The position numbers were made by a program, and so were the translations under genes. DNA of 64,000 bases from assembly GCF_000176135.1 (NCBI RefSeq), contig NZ_ACZN01000018.1:1042984-1106983 (forward strand), in the 5' to 3' direction. Origin of the DNA: Vibrio coralliilyticus ATCC BAA-450 (GTDB taxonomy: Bacteria > Pseudomonadota > Gammaproteobacteria > Enterobacterales > Vibrionaceae). Shown piece by piece: positions 51,151 through 60,832 of this stretch. The notes under the pieces were generated by a model. The model made no database searches, was not told the DNA's origin, and saw only the letters and a list, made by a program, of their open reading frames with translations. The first letter of the stretch is position 1. Each line of letters begins with the position of its first letter.

Positions 51151-51624
51151 TTACAGACACAGCTCTGCAAATTGCCCACGAGTCAATGTAGCCAAATCTT
51201 TCGGTGCTAATTCAATTTCCAAACCACGCTTACCAGCACTGACACAAATAGTCTCTCTGTTTACCGCACTCTGATGAATAAAAGTAGGCAACGCTTTTTT
51301 CTGACCAAGCGGGCTAATTCCTCCCACCACGTAACCCGTCGTTTTCTGCGCGATCTCAGGATTCGCCATTTCTGCCTTCTTAGCTTTAGCGGCTTTAGCG
51401 GCAAGCTTCAGATTCAGTTTTTGGTCGACCGGAATTACAGCAACCGCCAAGTTTTTAGGCTCACCGTTCATACAAAACAGCAAAGTCTTAAACACTTGCT
51501 CCGGATCTTGCCCCAATGCTTCAACCGCCTCCAAGCCATAGCTATCTGCACGAGGGTCGTGATCATACTGATGAATGGTATGGGTGACTTTTTTCTTCTT
51601 AGCGAGATTGATTGCCGGGGTCAT
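51151..51624 (-). CDS. ybaK: Cys-tRNA(Pro)/Cys-tRNA(Cys) deacylase YbaK
   Basis: A protein of 157 residues of the YbaK/EbsC editing family. K-T-L-L-F holds the catalytic lysine, and G-G-I-S-P-L-G-Q-K-K the conserved loop. It hydrolyses Cys-tRNA made in error by ProRS. It is a separate unit downstream of a terminator. Confidence 0.93.
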   Translation of the reverse strand: MTPAINLAKKKKVTHTIHQYDHDPRADSYGLEAVEALGQDPEQVFKTLLFCMNGEPKNLAVAVIPVDQKLNLKLAAKAAKAKKAEMANPEIAQKTTGYVVGGISPLGQKKALPTFIHQSAVNRETICVSAGKRGLEIELAPKDLATLTRGQFAELCL

Positions 51625-51647
51625 CTTGATTCCATTGGGTAAATAAC

Positions 51648-51678
51648 AAAAAAGCGCTGCAAAATGTGCAGCGCTTTT
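51648..51678 (-). terminator. Terminator of the 5'-nucleotidase gene
   Basis: Arms AAAAAGCGCTGC and GCAGCGCTTTT. On the minus strand the stem is followed by TTTTTTG. Confidence 0.88.
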
Positions 51679-51709
51679 AAGTTAATGAGATTTCGAAGTT
51701 TTAGTCAAC

Positions 51710-53371
51710 TTACTTGTAAACAATCTCGCCAGCAGGTGCGTACTTGTTAACATCAACTGGGCTGTTCGCTTCTAGATACTCTTTTAGGACCTCAGCGTCT
51801 ACGAAACCGGTATTAACGTAACCAGGGTGACCTGTAAGTTTAGGGTAACCATCACCGCCCGCTGCGTTAAAGCTTGGGATTGTGAAGCGGTAAGTCTCAT
51901 CTAAACGAAGCTGTTCGCCACCGATAACAACATTAGATACCTGACCGTTTGCTACTGTCATAGAGATACCAGCAAACTGTGCGTACGCGCCAGAATCAAC
52001 AGGTTTAGTTGCAACTACGTTTAGGTAGTCCAGAACTTCTTTACCCGTCATGTCAGTGTAAGTCAGGATGTTAGCGAATGGTTGTACAGTCAGTACGTCT
52101 TTGTACGTTACATCGCCGCCTTCAATAGAGTCACGAACGCCACCAGAGTTCATTACCGCGAAGTCCGCTTTTGCACGCTCCATGTGAGCAGTTGCAATCA
52201 GACGGCCTAGGTTAGTTTGCTTAAAGCGAACGACGTTACGATCACCTTCAAGCTTGCCGTTAGTTTCTGCAATCTTCACATCCAGCTGCGCTTTACCTTT
52301 TTCTTGGTAAGGGCGTAGGAATTCAAGCAGTTCTTCGTCTTGCTTGATTTCATCTTCAATAAGAACACGTTGCTTCTTACCGTCGATCTTAACTTTCTTC
52401 TTCAAGTTAACTGGGATCAGGTCGTAGCTCACCATTTCTAGCTCACCGTTACGGAATTCGTAATCAGCACGACCTACGTATTTACCCCACTCGTGAGCCT
52501 GAACAATGTAAGTACCATTTTGTAGGTCTGGCTTACACTCGTCAGAAGGTTTGAAGTTCTTCTTAACAACGTTTGGCGCTTCCATACATACTGGCTCTTG
52601 AGAGTGACCACCTACGATCATGTCCAGAGAGCCTTCGTCTAGGTAGCGAGCAAGAGCCACGTCACCCGGAGCATTAACACCACGCTTACCATCTTCGTAG
52701 TGGCCCATGTGAGTCACAGCAAAGATCAGATCTGGTTTTTCAGTTTCTTCGATCTCAGCGATCAACTTCTTCGCTTCTTCTTTAGGATCGCGGAAGTCGA
52801 TACCACCAATGAATTCTGGGTTACCAATCTTAGCCGTATCTTCAGTAGTCAGACCGATTACAGCAATTTTAATACCCTGCTTATCAAACATCTGGTAAGC
52901 CTGGAACATACGCTCGCCAGTTTCTTTGTCGTAGATGTTTGCAGATAGCATTGGGAAGTTTGCCCACTCTTTCTGCTTAAACAGAACTTCAAGCGGATTA
53001 TCAAATTCGTGGTTACCTAGCGCCATTGCATCGTAACCGATCTTGTTCATGCCTTTGAAATCTGGCTCGGCATCTTGCAGGTCAGACTCTGGAACACCTG
53101 TATTGATGTCACCGCCAGATAGTAGTAGCACGCTACCACCGTCAGCTTCTACTTCTGCACGCAGCTCGTCAACCAACGTTTTACGAGCAGCCATGCCGTA
53201 CTCACCATATTTGTTCTGCCAGAAACGACCGTGGTGGTCATTAGTGTGCAGAACTGTCAGCTTATAAGTTTTGTCCGCTTCCCACTCTTGCTGAGGTGCT
53301 GTCGCACAACCAGCTAGAGTTGCAAGAATCGCTGCGCTTAGTGCGGTTTTTACAATCAGGCGTTGCTTCAT
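51710..53371 (-). CDS. ushA: 5'-nucleotidase/UDP-sugar hydrolase lipoprotein (UshA/NutA type)
   Basis: The ATG at 53371 has AAGG 7 bases upstream; the ATG two codons earlier is too close to it. It has 553 residues. The lipobox L-A-G-C puts the lipid cysteine near residue 21. The metallophosphatase motifs are H-T-N-D-H-H-G, G-G-D, G-N-H-E-F-D and G-G-H-S; the C-terminal domain has F-N-A-A-G-G-D-G-Y-P. It degrades extracellular nucleotides to nucleosides. Being a lipoprotein, it fits the NutA enzyme described from V. parahaemolyticus better than soluble UshA. Confidence 0.93.
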   Translation of the reverse strand: MKQRLIVKTALSAAILATLAGCATAPQQEWEADKTYKLTVLHTNDHHGRFWQNKYGEYGMAARKTLVDELRAEVEADGGSVLLLSGGDINTGVPESDLQDAEPDFKGMNKIGYDAMALGNHEFDNPLEVLFKQKEWANFPMLSANIYDKETGERMFQAYQMFDKQGIKIAVIGLTTEDTAKIGNPEFIGGIDFRDPKEEAKKLIAEIEETEKPDLIFAVTHMGHYEDGKRGVNAPGDVALARYLDEGSLDMIVGGHSQEPVCMEAPNVVKKNFKPSDECKPDLQNGTYIVQAHEWGKYVGRADYEFRNGELEMVSYDLIPVNLKKKVKIDGKKQRVLIEDEIKQDEELLEFLRPYQEKGKAQLDVKIAETNGKLEGDRNVVRFKQTNLGRLIATAHMERAKADFAVMNSGGVRDSIEGGDVTYKDVLTVQPFANILTYTDMTGKEVLDYLNVVATKPVDSGAYAQFAGISMTVANGQVSNVVIGGEQLRLDETYRFTIPSFNAAGGDGYPKLTGHPGYVNTGFVDAEVLKEYLEANSPVDVNKYAPAGEIVYK

Positions 53372-53377
53372 TGTCAT

Positions 53378-53725
53378 ACCTTTGAATTTTTGGGGATTTC
53401 CACTGCTTTATACTGAGTTTGTTGAACAGACGCGCTCAGCAACCAATAACTGAGAACTCAGTAAAACTTGAACTAGTTTAAATTAAGCCGTTAGGGGTGA
53501 CATCTTGATTTCATATTTATGCCGCTTAGATCACCCTAATTGACATTTAAGTGTGTAACAAAGCAGCACAATTGCACCTGTTCTACCAAATGATCACAAG
53601 CAAACGTTTTACTGTGAGTTAACATCACTGAACAGCAAATGTGAGATTGAGCGTTTACTCAACAAAGAAAGGGAACATGACTTCTTCTTGTTAGGGTTCT
53701 AAGGGATTTGGGGAGTAATCAGAAA
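53378..53725. other. Intergenic region upstream of the 5'-nucleotidase gene
   Basis: No gene is seen. The region is AT-rich with several TGTGA-like half sites, none forming a properly spaced CRP site. It presumably holds the nucleotidase promoter on the minus strand. Confidence 0.45.
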
Positions 53726-53757
53726 CAAAAAAGCTAGCCAATTTGGCTAGCCTTTTT
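53726..53757 (-). terminator. Terminator of the hemA-kdsA operon
   Basis: AAAAAAGCTAGCC, loop AATTT, GGCTAGCCTTTTT. It lies 15 bases after the kdsA stop. Confidence 0.9.
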
Positions 53758-53772
53758 CTTAACAATGAATAC

Positions 53773-54624
53773 TTATTTGATGTCGATGTGGTCGAAACCT
53801 TTAATCAGATCGTCCAACGCTTTCATTTGCGCTAGGAAAGGTTCCAGCTTGTCTAAAGGCAATGCTGATGGACCATCACATTTTGCCTGATCAGGATTCG
53901 GATGCGCTTCAATAAACAGACCCGCAATACCAGTCGCCAGACCCGCTTTTGCTAATTCAACAGTCTGTTCACGACGACCGCCAGATGCAGCACCTGAAGG
54001 GTCACGCATCTGAAGTGAGTGGGTCACATCAAAGATGATTGGGCTACCTTTTGACGCTTTCTTCATCACACCGAAACCCAGCATATCTACCACTAGATTA
54101 TCGTAACCGTGACAAGAGCCGCGCTCACATAGAATGATGTTGTCATTGCCACACTCGCTGAATTTATCAACGATGTTACCCACTTGACCTGGGCTCATGA
54201 ACTGCGGTTTCTTAACGTTAATCACAGCGCCAGTTTTTGCCATCGCTTCAACAAGGTCAGTTTGACGAGCCAAAAATGCAGGTAGCTGAATCACGTCAAC
54301 CACGTCAGCAACAGGCTGTGCCTGAGCCTCTGTGTGTACATCAGTGATAATTTTCACACCAAATGTATCTTTCAGCTCTTGGAAGATTTTCATACCTTCT
54401 TCCAGACCTGGACCACGGTATGAATGAACAGAACTGCGGTTTGCTTTATCGAATGACGCTTTGAACACGTAAGGGATGCCAAGCTTTTCTGTCACTTTGA
54501 CATAGTGCTCACAGATCTGCATAGCCAGATCACGAGATTCAAGAACATTCATACCTGCAAACAACGTAAACGGTTTGTCGTTAGCTACAGGGATATCACC
54601 AACGTGAACGATTTTCTGTTCCAT
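53773..54624 (-). CDS. kdsA: 3-deoxy-8-phosphooctulonate (KDO-8-P) synthase
   Basis: A protein of 283 residues, the standard length, with K-A-S-F-D-K-A-N-R-S, C-E-R-G-S and D-V-T-H-S-L-Q typical of KDO-8-P synthase. It condenses PEP with arabinose 5-phosphate for lipopolysaccharide inner core synthesis. It is the last gene of the hemA operon. Confidence 0.96.
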   Translation of the reverse strand: MEQKIVHVGDIPVANDKPFTLFAGMNVLESRDLAMQICEHYVKVTEKLGIPYVFKASFDKANRSSVHSYRGPGLEEGMKIFQELKDTFGVKIITDVHTEAQAQPVADVVDVIQLPAFLARQTDLVEAMAKTGAVINVKKPQFMSPGQVGNIVDKFSECGNDNIILCERGSCHGYDNLVVDMLGFGVMKKASKGSPIIFDVTHSLQMRDPSGAASGGRREQTVELAKAGLATGIAGLFIEAHPNPDQAKCDGPSALPLDKLEPFLAQMKALDDLIKGFDHIDIK

Positions 54625-54668
54625 TTTTTTCTCTCTATTTCTTTATGTATGCCAACCTGCAGCTGGAC

Positions 54669-55478
54669 TTAGTGAAGTGTCACCTGAGTTTCACTCATGG
54701 CGTTGACTTGATTCTTTAACAACTCAGCCGCCGGATCATCAGGGCACTGGTCAATAAAATATTGGTAATCGGTCAGCGCAACCTGATGGCAGTCTAGCTG
54801 CTGGTAGATAAAACCACGATCGCGAATTTCATACGGATCATCAGGTACAAACGTTAGTGCTAAATCGGTACATTTCAAAGCCAAAGTATAGCGCTCTTCA
54901 CGAAGTAAAGCGCTCTTGAGCAATGCTAGCCAACGACCGATAACCGTTGGATTATCCACAGACTTAAGATGTTCAGGTTCCAAGGTCGCCAGAGGGCCAC
55001 TATGCCCAATTAGCCACGCACCCAGTACGTGCTTAGAAACATATTCACCATTGAATGGATTAATAAACTGTGGGCGCTCACCATACCATTCCAGCTTCAG
55101 CAAAAACTGGCTTGGAAAGGTCACACCACTGATTGGAAAACCTAGCTTGCGCCCGAGGTACAGTAATAGTGCCCCCAAGCTCACCGGAATACCTTTGCGA
55201 CGCTCCAAGACTTTATCAATGAAAGCATTGGACGAATCGTAGTAGGCTTCCTGATCACCAGTGAATCCCCACTCGTGATAAAAGAGACGCAGCAAAGCGT
55301 CGAAACGCTGCTTTTCGCCGATCTCTTGGCTTAATCTCAGCTCAGCTTCTTTTAGTAATCGATGCAGTTCTTTCTCTGCCCACTGGTCATTGGTCGACGG
55401 GTTGATCGCTTTGTTTAAGATCAGCGCCCCTTCTGCCAGTTCAATAGCATCAAAATCTTCATCAAATAACTCAAGCAT
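54669..55478 (-). CDS. sirB1: SirB1-family protein (transglutaminase-like plus TPR)
   Basis: A protein of 269 residues. The middle part (about 75-165) is the transglutaminase-like SirB1 domain (R-K-G-I-P-V-S-L-G-A-L, F-P-I-S-G-V-T-F-P), and TPR helices follow to the end. It lies in the conserved hemA-prfA-prmC-sirB2-sirB1-kdsA order. The molecular function is not established. Confidence 0.9.
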   Translation of the reverse strand: MLELFDEDFDAIELAEGALILNKAINPSTNDQWAEKELHRLLKEAELRLSQEIGEKQRFDALLRLFYHEWGFTGDQEAYYDSSNAFIDKVLERRKGIPVSLGALLLYLGRKLGFPISGVTFPSQFLLKLEWYGERPQFINPFNGEYVSKHVLGAWLIGHSGPLATLEPEHLKSVDNPTVIGRWLALLKSALLREERYTLALKCTDLALTFVPDDPYEIRDRGFIYQQLDCHQVALTDYQYFIDQCPDDPAAELLKNQVNAMSETQVTLH

Positions 55479-55497
55479 GAATATTACCTAGTACGCC

Positions 55498-55881
55498 TTA
55501 ACCTAAAAATAATGGTGCTTTACTTACAGCCACCTTACCTGCCATCGCTAACCAACCTAGCGCGCCAAAGAAGGAAAATGTACGTAGTAGCTTATTTTTA
55601 CCCAACTTAAGAGCAAAGAAACCCAGTGCGATGTACGCCAGCACACAGGTAATTTTCTCCGTCAGCCAAGGGGCTGCGGCTGTAAAAGGAATAAAGCCAG
55701 TGATAAAAATCAGACCAATACCCGACAACAGTAAACATGTGTCATTGATGTGAGGGAAGACTTTGAAAAACTTCTTCTCTAGCAGTTTGGAATTGGCCAT
55801 CATCATCGCATAGCGAACAGACAATAAAGTGGCACTGATTGCTATCGTTAACAGATGAAAGTGCTTTAAACCTTCGTACAT
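55498..55881 (-). CDS. sirB2: SirB2-family membrane protein
   Basis: A protein of 127 residues with four hydrophobic segments, beginning M-Y-E-G-L-K-H-F-H-L-L. It matches the SirB family of inner-membrane proteins. The function is unknown. The gap to prmC is 2 bases and to sirB1 19 bases. Confidence 0.88.
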   Translation of the reverse strand: MYEGLKHFHLLTIAISATLLSVRYAMMMANSKLLEKKFFKVFPHINDTCLLLSGIGLIFITGFIPFTAAAPWLTEKITCVLAYIALGFFALKLGKNKLLRTFSFFGALGWLAMAGKVAVSKAPLFLG

Positions 55882-55883
55882 AA

Positions 55884-56753
55884 TTATCTCTCTTGCTTCT
55901 CTGGAGAAAATTGACCTATGGTTACGCGGTCGTTTTCGCCGTAGTCTTTATAAGTTGTAATGTTTTGGTACCCCAGTGAGCCTAAAATCTCTCTCACTGC
56001 CATACCTTGATCGTAACCGTGCTCAAACATCAGCCAGCCATCACACTGCAGAAAGCTCAGTGCCTGACTCGAAATGTGCTTGATATCAGCCAACCCGTTG
56101 TCTTTCGCCACTAAAGCACTCAACGGTTCAAATCGCACATCTCCCTGCGCCAGATGCGGGTCATGCTCTTCAATATAAGGAGGGTTTGATACTATTAGAG
56201 CAAACTTTGTACCAGTTCCTACCGGTTCAAACCAGCTGCCTGATAAAAATTGTGTATTGCGAATACCCAGATGCTCGGCATTAGACTCAGCCAGCTGTTT
56301 GGCTTCTTGCTTGAGATCAACACCCCAAACTTGACGGTTTGGTAGCTCCGACGCAATGGCGAGTGCAATCGCGCCAGTTCCAGTACCCAAATCTAGAATA
56401 TCACCCTGATTTTCAACCGCTTTCTCTAAAGCAATTTCAACCAAACGCTCTGTATCTGGACGTGGAATAAGTGTGCTTGGTGCCACTTTCAGTGGCAGTG
56501 ACCAGAACTCACGTTCACCGGTAATGTAAGCGACAGGTTCACCATTGATGCGACGCTGTAAGTTCGCTTCAAAAGCCAAGATTGCTTCTGAATCTAGGAT
56601 TTTGTCAGGCCACGTAAGCAGAAAGGAGCGAGGTTTATTGAGGGTGTGGCAAAGCAATACCGCGGCATCAAGAGAGGGCGAATCACTGCCACTCTCTTGA
56701 AGCTTGTCTACGGCACTCTTTAGTGTGTATTCAACACTATGTGGTGCAGTCAT
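55884..56753 (-). CDS. prmC: Release factor glutamine methyltransferase PrmC (HemK)
   Basis: A protein of 289 residues with a helical N-terminal domain, then a Rossmann methyltransferase: D-L-G-T-G-T-G-A-I-A for SAM and N-P-P-Y-I-E-E for the glutamine substrate. It methylates the GGQ glutamine of RF1 and RF2. It follows prfA by 3 bases, so enzyme and target are made together. Confidence 0.96.
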   Translation of the reverse strand: MTAPHSVEYTLKSAVDKLQESGSDSPSLDAAVLLCHTLNKPRSFLLTWPDKILDSEAILAFEANLQRRINGEPVAYITGEREFWSLPLKVAPSTLIPRPDTERLVEIALEKAVENQGDILDLGTGTGAIALAIASELPNRQVWGVDLKQEAKQLAESNAEHLGIRNTQFLSGSWFEPVGTGTKFALIVSNPPYIEEHDPHLAQGDVRFEPLSALVAKDNGLADIKHISSQALSFLQCDGWLMFEHGYDQGMAVREILGSLGYQNITTYKDYGENDRVTIGQFSPEKQER

Positions 56754-56756
56754 TGA

Positions 56757-57845
56757 TTAGTTGTTCTCAGCCAGCGCCGCTAATTGGTCAGCTTGATGCT
56801 CTTGGATAACAGGATCAACTAGACTTGCTAAATCCCCTTCCATCACTTCATTGAGACGATAGATAGTCAGGTTGATACGGTGGTCGGAAACACGGCCTTG
56901 TGGGTAGTTATAGGTACGGATACGGTCACTACGATCGCCTGAACCTAACAGGTTACGACGAGTATCTGACTCTTCCGCAGCACGTTTAGCTTCTTCGGCC
57001 TGGATAATACGTGCCGCCAGTACTGACATCGCTTTCGCTTTGTTTTTGTGCTGAGAACGCTCATCCTGACACTCAACAACAGTACCTGTTGGTAAGTGAG
57101 TAATACGAATTGCAGAATCCGTGGTGTTAACGTGCTGACCACCAGCACCCGACGCACGAAAGGTATCAATTTTCAGGTCTGCTGCTTTGATTTCTGGGAT
57201 TTCCGCTTCTGGGATCTCCGCCATAATGGCGACAGTACATGCAGAAGTATGTACACGGCCTTGTGATTCAGTCGCTGGGACACGCTGAACACGGTGACCA
57301 CCTGACTCAAACTTCAACACGCCGTAAGCACCATCACCAGAAACTTTTGCAATCATTTCTTTGTAGCCGCCATGTTCTGCTTCATTAGAAGACATGACTT
57401 CAACACGCCAACCTTTCTTCTCAGCAAACTTGCTATACATACGGAATAAATCGCCTGCAAAAATACCGGCTTCATCACCACCCGCACCCGCGCGGATTTC
57501 TAGGAAACAGTTGCGATCATCGTTAGGATCTTTTGGTAGTAGCAGAATCTGTAGCTCGTCGTTAAGACGCTCGATAGTTTCCTGTGCTTCTTTGATCTCT
57601 TCCTGAGCCATCTCACGCATTTCAGCGTCGTCTTCCTTAGCCATTTCTTCAGCCGCGACTAGGTCTTCCTGTGCTTGCTGATAAGCTTGGAAACACTTTG
57701 TCACTTCCTCTAGCTGAGAGTACTCTTTTGACAAGGCGCGGAATTTATCTTGGTCGCCGATCACGTCAGGATCGCCAAGCAGGTGTTGAACTTCTTCGTA
57801 TCGTTCAACCAGTGTTTCTAGCTTAGTTAGAATCGAGGCTTTCAT
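56757..57845 (-). CDS. prfA: Peptide chain release factor 1
   Basis: A protein of 362 residues, the standard length. G-A-G-G-Q-H-V-N carries the catalytic GGQ, and P-A-T-E the UAG/UAA-recognising P-x-T motif. It ends translation at UAA and UAG. It lies between hemA and prmC. Confidence 0.97.
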   Translation of the reverse strand: MKASILTKLETLVERYEEVQHLLGDPDVIGDQDKFRALSKEYSQLEEVTKCFQAYQQAQEDLVAAEEMAKEDDAEMREMAQEEIKEAQETIERLNDELQILLLPKDPNDDRNCFLEIRAGAGGDEAGIFAGDLFRMYSKFAEKKGWRVEVMSSNEAEHGGYKEMIAKVSGDGAYGVLKFESGGHRVQRVPATESQGRVHTSACTVAIMAEIPEAEIPEIKAADLKIDTFRASGAGGQHVNTTDSAIRITHLPTGTVVECQDERSQHKNKAKAMSVLAARIIQAEEAKRAAEESDTRRNLLGSGDRSDRIRTYNYPQGRVSDHRINLTIYRLNEVMEGDLASLVDPVIQEHQADQLAALAENN

Positions 57846-57897
57846 AGTTTTCTTAACTCAGGGTTCGATAGATTGGCCGTTTTCACGTCCAATGAAA

Positions 57898-59154
57898 TTA
57901 GGAGTCTTCCAGACCCAAACTTTGTCTTAATGTGGCGAGCTTAGCCGGCTCACCTTGTTCTGCAGCACTTTGCAATGCTCGGGTCGGCGCATGAATCAGC
58001 TTGTTAGTGAGCTTATTACTCAGCTCCAGCAATACTTTTTCCGGATCAGTCCCCGCTGCCAAAGACTGCAAACTTTTATTCAGTAGATCTTCTCTGATGT
58101 CATTGGCCGATTTTCGATAATCTCGAATACTGTCGACGGCTTGAAGAGAGCGCAGCCATGACATGAACGTGGCACTCTCTTCACTGACGATCGCTTCCGC
58201 TTGTATGGCTTCAACTTTTCGCTGCTCCATATTGCTTTCGACAATCGATTGCAGATCATCTACAGAGTAGAGATACGCATCATCAAGCTCAGCCACTTGC
58301 GATTCAATATCACGAGGCACCGCAATATCCACCAACAAAATGGGTTGATGACGGCGGGCTTTCAGCGCACTTTCCACCATCCCTTTACCAATGATTGGCA
58401 GCGGGCTGGCCGTGGAGCTTATCACAATATCAGCACGAGGAAGATGATCAGGTATTTCTGGCAAGCCAATGATTTGGGCACCAAACTGCTCAGCAAGTGG
58501 CAATGCACGCTCTCTGGTGCGGTTGGCAACAATCATTTTGCTACAACCATTGCTTGCAAGGTGTTTCGCCACTAGCTCAATCGTCTCACCAGCACCAACC
58601 AAAAGCACCGTAGAATCTTCAAGTGACTCAAAAATGTGCTTGGCCAATGTACAGGCCGCGTAAGCAACAGAAACGGCGTTGCCACCAATATCCGTTTCGG
58701 TACGGACACGTTTTGCGACAGAAAAAGTCTTCTGAAATAGCTTTTCCATCGCGGTATCAACCGACTTGTGTTCACGAGAGTCTGAATAAGCCTGCTTAAC
58801 CTGCCCTAGAATCTGAGGTTCACCAAGCACCAGAGAATCCAAACCGCAGGATACACGCATCAGGTGACGAATCGCCGCCTGCTCTTCGTGTACATACAAA
58901 CTGGGTTTCAGGTCTTCAGGGCTCACCTGGTGAAACTGAGCGAGCCAATCCACTACTTTGCTTTTACCAGAAGATTTGACGTCACAGTAGATTTCAGTGC
59001 GGTTGCAGGTTGAAATGATCACACTGCCATTAACATGCGGGTTATCGCCCAGTTGCTTAAGTGCTTGAGGTAACTTCTCCGGTCCGAATGCGACTTTCTC
59101 TCGCAACTCTACCGAAGCCGTATTGTGGTTAATACCTATAGCAAGCAAAGACAT
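57898..59154 (-). CDS. hemA: Glutamyl-tRNA reductase
   Basis: A protein of 418 residues. I-S-T-C-N-R-T-E holds the catalytic cysteine (about residue 50), V-G-A-G-E-T-I-E-L the NADPH site, and a dimerisation domain follows. It commits glutamyl-tRNA to heme synthesis. It is the first gene of the minus-strand operon and diverges from lolB. Confidence 0.97.
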   Translation of the reverse strand: MSLLAIGINHNTASVELREKVAFGPEKLPQALKQLGDNPHVNGSVIISTCNRTEIYCDVKSSGKSKVVDWLAQFHQVSPEDLKPSLYVHEEQAAIRHLMRVSCGLDSLVLGEPQILGQVKQAYSDSREHKSVDTAMEKLFQKTFSVAKRVRTETDIGGNAVSVAYAACTLAKHIFESLEDSTVLLVGAGETIELVAKHLASNGCSKMIVANRTRERALPLAEQFGAQIIGLPEIPDHLPRADIVISSTASPLPIIGKGMVESALKARRHQPILLVDIAVPRDIESQVAELDDAYLYSVDDLQSIVESNMEQRKVEAIQAEAIVSEESATFMSWLRSLQAVDSIRDYRKSANDIREDLLNKSLQSLAAGTDPEKVLLELSNKLTNKLIHAPTRALQSAAEQGEPAKLATLRQSLGLEDS

Positions 59155-59316
59155 GTAATCAGGGTTCTCGTTTTCAGCGAATGAACAAATAAGGACGGAA
59201 TTTTACTTGATGGCCCGATTTAATTAAAGGGTATTCGGGATATGTTTTCATGACTTCGTGATTTCAATGATATAGTGTAGCGCAAGACAAGGACTCAAAT
59301 GGATAAATAACCAACA

Positions 59317-59934
59317 ATGACGACCTATTTTCGTCCCTTCTTTATCTTTCTGTTCAGTAGTTTAATTCTTGCGGGATGTGCAACTCTTGACACCAGCACC
59401 ACCAATGTCGAGTGGCAAACACACCAACAACGCCTGAACAGTATCAGCCAATACCAAGCTAACGGAAAACTGGGCTACATTTCACCACAGCAGCGCCAGT
59501 CACTCAATTTTCAGTGGAAACACAGCCCCGATTTCAGCCAGCTTAGGCTCACCACTTTTATTGGTCAAACGGCACTGAACCTGAAAATTACACCGAGTGG
59601 TGCTTCGGTAGAAACGTATGAAGACGAAACCTACACTTCACACGATGCCCAATCGCTAATTTATCGCCTAACAGGGCTCACCCTACCTGTCGAGCAACTC
59701 AATAACTGGTTCTTAGGTAGCCCAATTGACGCTGATACATACCGACTCAATGACACCAATACTCTGGCTTCATTGACTAAGCAGGTGAATGGGCAAACCT
59801 GGCAACTTGATTACCTTAACTATCAAGATATCCAGTATCAGGGCAGCGCTTTACCATTGCCACAGAAGCTCAAGCTGAAACAAGGCGACATTTCAATCAA
59901 CATCGTTATATCCAAATGGAATCTTGATCAATGA
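59317..59934 (+). CDS. lolB: Outer-membrane lipoprotein receptor LolB
   Basis: A protein of 205 residues with lipobox L-A-G-C (C21). The body is an 11-strand half-barrel with the Q-A-N-G-K-L-G-Y start typical of LolB. It receives lipoproteins from LolA and places them in the outer membrane. It overlaps ispE by 4 bases. Confidence 0.94.
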   Translation: MTTYFRPFFIFLFSSLILAGCATLDTSTTNVEWQTHQQRLNSISQYQANGKLGYISPQQRQSLNFQWKHSPDFSQLRLTTFIGQTALNLKITPSGASVETYEDETYTSHDAQSLIYRLTGLTLPVEQLNNWFLGSPIDADTYRLNDTNTLASLTKQVNGQTWQLDYLNYQDIQYQGSALPLPQKLKLKQGDISINIVISKWNLDQ

Positions 59935-60803
59935 TCAGCGAAACAACGCATTGGCCTTCACCGGCAAAACTGAACCTTTTCTTATATATCACAGGTCGCC
60001 GCGACAACGGCTATCACGAATTACAAACCTTATTCCAGTTTGTTGATCATGGTGACACCCTCACCATTACCGCCAATCAGAGTGGTGAAATTCAATTAAC
60101 ACCCGATCTGCCGGGCGTAGCTGTTGAAGATAACCTGATTTGGCAAGCTGCGATGGCACTGAAGGCGAAAACAGGCTGTTCATACGGTGCCCAAATCGAG
60201 TTAGATAAAGTGTTACCAATGGGCGGAGGCATTGGTGGTGGCTCATCAAACGCTGCCACAGTATTAGTCGCCTTGAATCACCTTTGGCAGACTAAACTGA
60301 CTGAGCAACAGCTGGCCGAGATTGGATTGAAGCTTGGTGCAGACGTACCTGTCTTCACACAAGGTTTTGCCGCGTTTGCTGAAGGTGTCGGTGAAGAGCT
60401 CACAAAAGCAGAACCTGAAGAAAAGTGGTATTTGGTCGTTAGACCGGATATAGCCATCGCAACGGCAGATATTTTTACGCACCCTGATTTAACTCGAAAC
60501 ACTCCAAAACGTGACCTGGCAACACTTCTTGACAGCCATTACGTAAACGATTGCGAAAAAATTGTTCGAATGCTGTACCCAGAGGTTGATAAGCAACTTT
60601 CATGGCTGCTACAATACGCGCCGTCAAGACTGACAGGGACCGGATCCTGCGTTTTTGCTGAGTTTTCGAGCCAAAATGAGGCCAACAAGGTTCTTGAACA
60701 ATTACCTGACAATGTCTCTGCTTTTGTGGCTAAAGGGAAAAATATTTCTCCTTTATACGAGACACTGGCTAAGTATCGCTTAGCCCACAATATATCTATC
60801 TAA
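59931..60803 (+). CDS. ispE: 4-diphosphocytidyl-2-C-methyl-D-erythritol kinase
   Basis: A protein of 290 residues of the GHMP kinase family: P-A-K-L-N-L-F-L near the start, M-G-G-G-I-G-G-G-S-S-N as the ATP loop, and L-T-G-T-G-S-C-V-F in the third motif. It acts in the MEP isoprenoid pathway. It is coupled to lolB by ATGA and followed by prs. Confidence 0.97.
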   Translation: MISETTHWPSPAKLNLFLYITGRRDNGYHELQTLFQFVDHGDTLTITANQSGEIQLTPDLPGVAVEDNLIWQAAMALKAKTGCSYGAQIELDKVLPMGGGIGGGSSNAATVLVALNHLWQTKLTEQQLAEIGLKLGADVPVFTQGFAAFAEGVGEELTKAEPEEKWYLVVRPDIAIATADIFTHPDLTRNTPKRDLATLLDSHYVNDCEKIVRMLYPEVDKQLSWLLQYAPSRLTGTGSCVFAEFSSQNEANKVLEQLPDNVSAFVAKGKNISPLYETLAKYRLAHNISI

Positions 60804-60832
60804 ATACTGGACGCAACCCCGAGGTTTCCACC

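Noticed and set aside
53605..53650. CRP-like site (TGTGA ... TCAC) upstream of the nucleotidase gene
   Set aside because: The half sites are seven bases apart rather than six, and the right half is incomplete.
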